Of a stretch of DNA of 64,000 bases, positions 58,441-64,000 are shown one piece after another. The DNA comes from Rickettsia endosymbiont of Lasioglossum villosulum. Lineage in GTDB: Bacteria; Pseudomonadota; Alphaproteobacteria; Rickettsiales; Rickettsiaceae. The translations under genes were made by a program, and so were the position numbers. Where the stretch lies: NCBI RefSeq assembly GCF_964026455.1, contig NZ_OZ032152.1, forward strand, positions 1,116,001-1,180,000, in the 5' to 3' direction. The stretch's first letter is position 1, and every line of letters begins with the position of its first letter. The notes under the pieces were generated by a model. That model made no database searches, was not told the DNA's origin, and worked only from the letters and a program-made list of their open reading frames with translations.

Positions 58441-60793
58441 TTAATATTTGATATAAATTTTTACGCTATCACTTTGACCACTATCATTAATGGCTCTAAT
58501 AACAAACTCGCCAATTTTTGCTTTCCACTTTACTGCTTCATTTGGCTTAGCAACTGCTATTAGTTCATTATTAACAAACCAGAAAATATTATTAGTTTTA
58601 TTATCACCAATTGCGTTTAAAATTATATTATCACTATTTTTGATTGAGTATATGGAATTTTTTAACGGATGCGTAATTTTAGGTTTCTGATGATACCAAT
58701 TTATCAAACTATTACAATAATTCGCTGGCACAGGCTTTGGTAATATATGTATACCGGCTTTTTGGTAAACCGATAATACATCAGTTGGCCATAAATTTAC
58801 GATTTTATATTCTGTCTGTCCTTCGATAAAATTACAAGCCGGCATACCAGTTTTTAAATCTATCAACATTTTTCTATAAATGCCTGATTGTTTTATCGGC
58901 GATTTACCTTTAATAAATAAGGTCTCGGTTTTTACCGGACACATATCATTATCAAGATCACCCGTATCAGCACAAACTTTTACCTTAGTAATATTTAAAT
59001 CATTTATCTTGGCAACTATTAAATCTTTGTCTTTATTTGGATCAATTATTGATTCTATAATATTAAAAAATAAAGGTGCAGCAGAACCATTACCAGTAAA
59101 TGATCCATGAGTTTGACCTTTAAAATCTCCAACCCAAACAGCAAGTACATATTTCCCAAATATTCCAACACTAACCCCATCTCTAAACGAGCTGGAAGTT
59201 CCCGTTTTCCAATAAACCGGTATATTTATTTTTGTATTATAATTAAGCGGTCTTGTAGTATCTTTGATAATATCAAGCGTTAAGTAACTTGCTTCAGGTG
59301 ATAAAGTCATTGCGAGCATTTGCTCGGAGCGTGGCAATCTATTTTCTAAGTTAACTTGTTCTAGATTGCCGCGTCGAGGCTTTGCCTCTCCTCGCAATGA
59401 CGTAGCCTCGGATAGCACTTTCCTAACTGGCTCGTAAACCCCCAAATTAGCCAGCATAGCATAAAGAGTAGTAAGTTCTTCAAGCGTAACTTCTACAGTG
59501 CCAAGTACTATAGACAAGCCATAAGTTTCAGGTTTTCTTAAGTTACTGATTTTAGTTTGTTGTAAGAATTCATAAAAATTCGGATTCTTTAATTTAGATG
59601 CTAGGAATATAACGGGTACATTACGGCTTTTTATTAATGACTCTCTAGCACTTAAACCACCAGCAAATCTACTATCAAAATTTTCTGGTTTATAATTATC
59701 ATAGTAAGTAGGAGTATCTTTTAGCAAGGTTAATGGGTGTATTAATGATTGATCAAAACTAAGTGCATATACAAAAGGCTTTAAGCTAGAACCAGGAGAC
59801 CGAGAGCTTTTAACACCATTAATCTGCCCGCAAATATCGTTATTAAAAAAATTGCTAGAGCCAACACTTGCAAGCACCTCCATTGTGGTAAAATCAACAA
59901 GCATAACAGCAGCATTATTTATGCCGTATTTTTTCTGATCATTAACATATAGCTGCACCTGCTTTTCTAAAATAGTCTGTAGGCTTTTATCAATAGTGGT
60001 ATAAATTACTGGACTATCATTATTTGCTAATATATCTAAAGTAAAATGTGGTGCAATAAAAGGTAGGTTTTTACTTTGACTAAACTTAATAGGTAAATTT
60101 ATCAATTCTTTATAAATAATATCTTGCGGATGAGTTTCCAGCCATTTAGTAAATAAATATTTTTGCATCTCTAAAATATTTAGATTATTACCACCTCGTT
60201 TCAGCGGATTTTGCGGGATAACAGCTAAACTTAATATATCAATTAAGTTTAAACTTTTTAGGTCACGATTAAAATAAATATAGCTACTCGCCGATATCCC
60301 TTCAATATTACCACCATAAGGTACTAAATTTAGATAAGCCGTTAAAATCTCATCTTTTGAATAATGTAATTCTATATGAATAGCTTTGATAATTTGATAA
60401 ATTTTACCAAAAAGTAGTAGAGGAATTTATCCCATATTTTAGACGAGCTACCTGCATTGTTATAGTAGAGCCGCCTATTTTACGATTATTTTTTAGATAA
60501 GTAGAGTAAAAAGCTTTGATTAAAGAGCTGGGATTAATACCGAAATGTTTATAAAAATGCTTATCCTCATATAATAAAACTGCTTCTATAAAGCTTTGCG
60601 GTACTTCACCAAGCGGAGTAAATATCCGATATTTATCATCTTTAGAAAGCGAGATACGCATTAATTCGCCATTTCTATCAAATACTCTTTGCGAGAAACT
60701 CACCTTTTCAAGCAGAGGAGTAGGAGGAATAGCAAAGTATAATATTATACTGCTGATTATTGTAATAAGGAATAACTTAATTTTAAGGGACAA
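58441..60793 (-). pseudogene. pbpC: Penicillin-binding protein 1C, frameshifted and carrying an in-frame repeat
   Basis: From 60793 the frame encodes a membrane anchor (IKLFLITIISSIILYFAIPP), the glycosyltransferase motif LLYEDKHFYKHFGINP and GGSTITMQVARL, then ends in TTFW-TAA at about 60404. The next frame continues GKIYQIIKAIHIELHYSKDEI, and carries the transpeptidase motifs SSLKP (Ser-x-x-Lys), SRN and KTGTSSSFRDG, then the BiPBP C-terminal domain, to 58441. One missing base at CTTTTTGG (about 60409) explains the split. The downstream part alone keeps an open frame of more than 575 codons. Codons at 59306-59401 come from a palindromic repeat. PBP1C is a bifunctional peptidoglycan synthase. 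Confidence 0.82.
59306..59401. repeat. Palindromic repeat (CGTCATTGCGAG family) in frame in pbpC
   Basis: GTCATTGCGAGCATTTGCTC on the left and CTCGCAATGAC on the right, with CGTGGCAATCTA / TAGATTGCCGCG inner arms. Length 96 bp, 32 codons. It encodes a segment around RGEAKPRRGNLEQVNLENRL inside the transpeptidase domain, in a loop between conserved blocks, without breaking the frame. Confidence 0.85.
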
Positions 60794-60859
60794 GGTGATA
60801 GCCTATATAAAAATACGTCATTGTAAGGATTTGTAAGATTTGCCACATGGATCGAGAGT

Positions 60860-60979
60860 CGTCATTGCGAGGAAAAACTGTAAGTTTTGACGAAGCAATC
60901 CAGTTGAAAAATGCTAACTTTTAGCATTTTTATTATTTTTTCTGGATTGCCACGCTCCTTACAGTCGCTCGCAATGACG
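60860..60979. repeat. Palindromic repeat (CGTCATTGCGAG family), long form
   Basis: CGTCATTGCGAGGAAAAACTG and CGCTCGCAATGACG arms, middle arms GAAGCAATCCAG / CTGGATTGCCACGCTCC, and inner hairpin AAAATGCTAACTTTTAGCATTTT. It lies between pbpC and module copy B. Confidence 0.85.
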
Positions 60980-61076
60980 CCCCTCGATCCACGCAACAAA
61001 GCCGCCACGGGAATGACACCGAGGATGCTTTTCGACCTATACAAACAAATCTTAAGCAAGGATGACATAACAATAA

Positions 61077-61256
61077 CTATACAACACTATAAAGCATTTT
61101 TTCAAGTTCCTCTAAACGTTGTTCTATTCTTTCAATATCTTTTTCTGTTGCGGGGTTTTCTAATAAATATGCAATTTCGTCTCTTAGCTTATTTACTTCT
61201 TTTTCAGTAAAGTCTAATACGATCTCATAAGTAGATTTTCTGTTTTGATTTGACAT
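61077..61256 (-). CDS. 59-residue charged coiled-coil microprotein (module copy B)
   Basis: ATG at 61256-61254, TAG at 61079-61077. Exactly as long as copy A at 9873-10052: both start MSNQN, share EKEVN, AYLLENP and IEQRLEELE, and differ mostly at other positions (37 of 59 identical). A GGGAG ribosome site is at the same spacing. It is preceded by the same promoter-leader arrangement. No known domain is recognised; the helix has a heptad-like Leu/Ile/Glu pattern. Conservation of length, start and helix between diverged copies argues for translation. Confidence 0.7.
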   Translation of the reverse strand: MSNQNRKSTYEIVLDFTEKEVNKLRDEIAYLLENPATEKDIERIEQRLEELEKMLYSVV

Positions 61257-61492
61257 TTGATGACTCCCGATTAATTAAAACCACCAAACTATATAATTTT
61301 GGTGGTCGGGGCGTTCAAAAAACTGCCTAAGATCAGTCATAATAGCTTTTAGGTTTAAGGTTTACACCTTAAACCTTGAACATGACTATTATCACCCCGA
61401 CCATAGAAGCCGAGGTTTGTATCATTTTATGGTTGATACTGTCCATCTTAAGTTTGGATTTTTGAAGTCCCAGAATAGCATTAACTATTCCG
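61257..61492 (-). promoter_or_regulatory. Structured leader of microprotein module (copy B)
   Basis: Read on the minus strand, about 236 nt. Pairs: CCCCGACC (61395-61402) with GGTCGGGG (61304-61311); CTATTAT (61386-61392) with ATAATAG (61339-61345); ACCTTAAACC (61366-61375) with GGTTTAAGGT (61352-61361); CCACCAAA (61281-61288) with TTTGGTGG (61298-61305). Compared with copy A, A-T to G-C and C-G to T-A changes occur on both sides of the same stems. The SD (61264-61268) and part of the CCCCGA strand are again complementary. Confidence 0.65.
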
Positions 61493-61498
61493 GTTACG

Positions 61499-61526
61499 AT
61501 TCTATATATGACTATTAAAAAGTCAA
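61499..61526 (-). promoter_or_regulatory. Promoter of module copy B
   Basis: On the minus strand, TTGACT (61526-61521), 16 bp, TAGAAT (61504-61499). The same -35 hexamer and spacing are found in copy A, giving a predicted start near 61492. Confidence 0.65.
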
Positions 61527-61644
61527 TAAGTTTATAGGTTGAATGTAATTTCTGCTTCTGTCATACTGTGGCTTGGGAACTAGGTTGTTGCACCCTTTAT
61601 GTCATTCCTGCGTGAGGCTTTGCCTGCGTGGATCATTTTCTCCT

Positions 61645-61743
61645 GTCATCCCGTGGCTTGTCCACGGTATCCAGAAAAACAACTTTTAATACTAATAATT
61701 TTAGTATTTTAAGCTGGATCCCGCGATCAAGTCACGGGATGAC
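61645..61743. repeat. Palindromic repeat, GTCATCCCG family
   Basis: GTCATCCCGTGGCTTGTCCA on the left, the inner hairpin AATACTAATAATTTTAGTATT, and GGATCCCGCGATCAAGTCACGGGATGAC on the right. It ends 5 bp from the stop of the ABC transporter gene and may act as its terminator. Other repeat phrases (GCGTGAGGCTTTGCCTGCGTGG) lie just upstream. Confidence 0.85.
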
Positions 61744-61747
61744 AGTA

Positions 61748-63520
61748 TTAGTTATTATTTAGCTCTTCTTCCTGCTGTTTATACCATAGTTCTGCATAAT
61801 AGCCTTTTTGTTTCAGCAAGGTTTTATGGTTGCCACGCTCGACTATATAGCCATTATCTAAAACAATAATCTCATCAGCGTCGATTATTGTTGATAAACG
61901 ATGAGCAATAATTAAGGTGGTATAATGCTCTGATATTTCTTTAAGACTTGCCTGAATTAGCTTTTCAGTTTTAGTATCAAGTGAGCTTGTTGCTTCATCA
62001 AACACATATATAGATGGATTTTTGAGTAACGTCCTTGCTATGGCAATGCGTTGTTTCTCGCCGCCTGAAAGCTTTAAACCACGCTCACCTACTTGGGTTT
62101 CATACCCCTCCGGCAGGCTAGTAATAAACTCATGAATATGGGCGTTCTTTGAAGCAGCTATAACCTCATCATAGCTAGCCGAATTATCACCATAAGCGAT
62201 ATTGTAATATATCGTATCATTGAACAAGACAGTATCTTGCGGTACGATTCCAATAGCTTTGCGAAGCGAGCTTTGCGTGACCTTTCTTATGTCCTGCCCG
62301 TCTATAGTAATACTGCCACTATTAATATCATAAAACCTAAAAAGCAAACGTGAGATGGTTGACTTACCGGCCCCGCTACTCCCGACTATCGCAAGCGTCT
62401 TACCACTATCTATAGTAAAGCTGATATTATGTAAAATTGGACGTTCTTGATTATAAGCAAAATTCACCTCTTTAAAAGCGACTTCGCCTTTTAATATAGT
62501 AAGCTCTTTAGCGTCTTTAGCATCCTCTACTTCTTCTGGTATGTCTAAAAGATTAAACATATCCTCCATACCAACTAAGGCATTCTTAATTTCCCTATAA
62601 GCAAATCCAAGTATTGAAAGTGGGATTGATAGCTGGAAAAGATAAGTATTAACCATGATTAAATCGCCGACAGTCATTTTACCTTGATTTATTTTAGTCG
62701 CCGATAGTATCATAAGAGCGACAAGCCCAAGGGATATTATAACATCCTGCCCTATATTTAAAATGGATAGGCTATTAGTTGTCTTCGTTGCTGATTTTTC
62801 ATAAATTTGTAGTGCCTCATTAAATTTAGAGGCTTCATATTCCTCATTACTAAAATATTTAACAGTCTCAAAATTCAGCAGGCTATCGATTGCCCTATTA
62901 TTTGCGGTATTGTCGCTTTGATTCATCTCTCGTGCAAACGAAATCCGCCAGGTACTAATTAGAAAAGTGTACAGAACGTAAATTGACATGGTTACTAAAA
63001 TAGTGAAAGAAAACCAAATGCCATATACATACCATAATATCCCGCTTACAAGTATGATTTCTACACTTGTCGGAAGAATATTAAATAGTGAATAACGCAG
63101 CACCGCTTCTATGCCTTTAGTGCCACGCTCTATTGACCTACTTAAGCCGCCGGTTTTTCGTGTAATATGAAAACGCATGCTTAAATTATGCATATGTTTA
63201 AAGACATTAAGAGCAATAAGCCTAGTTGCCTGATGCCCTACTTTAGAGAAAATAATATTGCGTAACTCATTAAATATCTGAACAAATATTTTAGTCCCAC
63301 CATATACCATAATCATGCCGATAATAACCGAAATGGCTAGATTTTTATTCAAGCCATCTATTACGTATTTATAAACTATTGGTACGAAAATATTTATTAC
63401 TTTAGCAAGCAACAAACAAATAAGCGAAGTAACAATCCGCAAGCGTATGTTAAACTCTTTCGACCATAAATAAGGCAGAAGTGAATAGAATGAATTTTTA
63501 TGTTGATTTTGATTAGGCAT
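61748..63520 (-). CDS. Atm1/ABCB7-type ABC exporter, half transporter
   Basis: About 590 residues from the ATG at 63520 (MPNQNQHKN); an upstream ATG at 63562 would add 14 residues coded by repeat-like sequence. A six-helix membrane domain is followed by the nucleotide-binding domain: Walker A GSSGAGKSTIS, signature LSGGEKQRIAIAR, Walker B IYVFDEATSSLDT, and the H-loop IAHRLSTI. The FAREMNQSDNTANNRAIDSLLNFETVKYFSNE stretch is the hallmark I recall of Atm1/ABCB7, which exports glutathione-type sulfur species for Fe-S maturation, more than of MsbA. It is a homodimer at the inner membrane. Confidence 0.85.
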   Translation of the reverse strand: MPNQNQHKNSFYSLLPYLWSKEFNIRLRIVTSLICLLLAKVINIFVPIVYKYVIDGLNKNLAISVIIGMIMVYGGTKIFVQIFNELRNIIFSKVGHQATRLIALNVFKHMHNLSMRFHITRKTGGLSRSIERGTKGIEAVLRYSLFNILPTSVEIILVSGILWYVYGIWFSFTILVTMSIYVLYTFLISTWRISFAREMNQSDNTANNRAIDSLLNFETVKYFSNEEYEASKFNEALQIYEKSATKTTNSLSILNIGQDVIISLGLVALMILSATKINQGKMTVGDLIMVNTYLFQLSIPLSILGFAYREIKNALVGMEDMFNLLDIPEEVEDAKDAKELTILKGEVAFKEVNFAYNQERPILHNISFTIDSGKTLAIVGSSGAGKSTISRLLFRFYDINSGSITIDGQDIRKVTQSSLRKAIGIVPQDTVLFNDTIYYNIAYGDNSASYDEVIAASKNAHIHEFITSLPEGYETQVGERGLKLSGGEKQRIAIARTLLKNPSIYVFDEATSSLDTKTEKLIQASLKEISEHYTTLIIAHRLSTIIDADEIIVLDNGYIVERGNHKTLLKQKGYYAELWYKQQEEELNNN

Positions 63521-63600
63521 TGTTTGATGTATTGTTACGTGGATTAGTTTTGTTCTTGTCATCTCGCGAGCTTGTCCAGCAGTGTTTCATGACTTTTATG

Positions 63601-63903
63601 TCATTCCCGCGTAGGCGGGAATCCAGAAATACATTCGCCTAAATCGTTCCATTTAGGATTAATACTTTCTATCAATTTTATTTTCCAGCTACGATTCCAT
63701 TTTTTTAAAGCTTTTTCTCTAGCAAGAGCTTCTTTGATATCAGCAAATTCTTCTGTATAAACAAGTTTTATAATATTATATTTTGATGTAAATCTTTTAA
63801 TCACTTTTTGCTTATGTTCATAAGCACGACGCAATATATTATTAGTAACACCAATATATAAAGTACCATTGCGATCGGAACACAATATATATACCCAATA
63901 CAT
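63601..63903 (-). CDS. Small GIY-YIG nuclease family protein (UPF0213-like)
   Basis: A 100-residue protein starting MYWVYILCSDRNGTLYIGVTNNILRRAYEHKQ: the GIY-YIG strands are YIL and YIGVT, with the catalytic Arg (RR) after them. EALAREKALKKWNRSWKIKLIESINPKW is the family's second half. The last residues, SGFPPTRE and the TGA, are encoded by a repeat arm (63600-63629). The same arm in inverse orientation stands 24 bp upstream of the ATG. It may be a homing-type passenger of the repeat, or the repeat may have landed at its ends. Confidence 0.85.
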   Translation of the reverse strand: MYWVYILCSDRNGTLYIGVTNNILRRAYEHKQKVIKRFTSKYNIIKLVYTEEFADIKEALAREKALKKWNRSWKIKLIESINPKWNDLGECISGFPPTRE

Positions 63904-63944
63904 TTTTATTGCTATAGTTTTATTTTTTTCTGGATTCCCGCCTA
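63612..63944. repeat. Perfect 18-bp inverted repeat bounding the GIY-YIG gene
   Basis: TAGGCGGGAATCCAGAAA (63612-63629) and TTTCTGGATTCCCGCCTA (63927-63944) are exact inverse complements. In other copies of such repeats the two arms are only tens of bases apart; here the whole GIY-YIG gene is between them. Confidence 0.75.
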
Positions 63945-64000
63945 CAGGCTTTGTTGCATGGCTTAAAAAGCAAGTACAATGTCATCCCTAGCTAAAGGCG

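Noticed and set aside
2299..63944. Could the dispersed palindromes be a CRISPR array?
   Set aside because: Copies are far apart, unequal, internally palindromic and some lie in coding frames; there are no regularly spaced repeats with spacers and no cas genes.

Overview
The window looks like chromosomal DNA of a Rickettsia species. It is AT-rich and has many short palindromic repeats between and inside genes, a type IV secretion gene (virD4) at the left edge, decaying proP, spoT, ampG and pbpC remnants, and a tuf gene joined to the S10 ribosomal cluster. The mix of toxin-antitoxin genes, an ankyrin protein, an ecotin remnant, a HaeIII-type restriction-modification locus and a plasmid-type initiator remnant fits a spotted-fever or transitional-group species better than the reduced typhus group. 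That species-level statement is inference.

Layout. 1-8.7 kb: end of virD4, an exopolyphosphatase, a solitary Phd-type antitoxin, an antiporter-like membrane subunit carrying an in-frame palindromic repeat, an oligopeptidase, an ankyrin protein and rodA. 8.8-11.5 kb: corA, a promoter-leader-microprotein module (copy A), a DinD/BRO-N protein and a 158-bp hairpin MITE. 11.5-18.7 kb: one giant gene of about 2,380 codons, with leucine-rich repeats and long hydrophobic segments, broken by two amber codons and two small frameshifts. 18.8-22.6 kb: a repeat-rich graveyard with a proP remnant, a hydrolase-only spoT, and a plasmid-type replication initiator pseudogene split by a 478-bp element that has terminal inverted repeats and a 10-bp target duplication.

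22.7-38.2 kb: the housekeeping block on the minus strand, read as tRNA-Tyr, tRNA-Gly, tuf, then the S10, spc and alpha ribosomal clusters (rpsJ to rplQ, with secY, adk and rpoA), ending with rpsT and tRNA-Val. 38.4-45.4 kb: rlmB-type methyltransferase, a frameshifted conserved gene, fumC, a second solitary antitoxin enlarged by a repeat, a 2H phosphoesterase, ftsZ and a HaeIII-like cytosine methyltransferase. 45.5-49.5 kb: the matching HaeIII-like endonuclease with one frameshift, a frameshifted ecotin, an Nfu-type Fe-S scaffold, a CopG/BrnT-like toxin-antitoxin pair and a broken ampG. 49.6-58.4 kb: rhlE, cspA, tRNA-Leu, an LRR protein, higA with a nonsense-mutated higB, a MazEF pair, a methyltransferase, a phage-type lysozyme, small membrane or secreted proteins and a TPR protein with a degenerate P-loop. 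58.4-64 kb: a frameshifted pbpC, module copy B, an Atm1-type ABC transporter, and a GIY-YIG nuclease gene lying between the two arms of a palindromic repeat.

The best candidate for an undescribed system is the module present twice (about 9873-10323 and 61077-61526). Each copy has a TTGACT-N16-TATAAA/TAGAAT promoter, a leader of about 236 nt with hairpins that keep pairing through compensatory changes, a Shine-Dalgarno sequence that can pair with one strand of the main stem, and a 59-residue charged helical microprotein. Other strong leads are the amber-punctuated giant gene, the element-interrupted plasmid initiator, and the repeat-bounded GIY-YIG gene.
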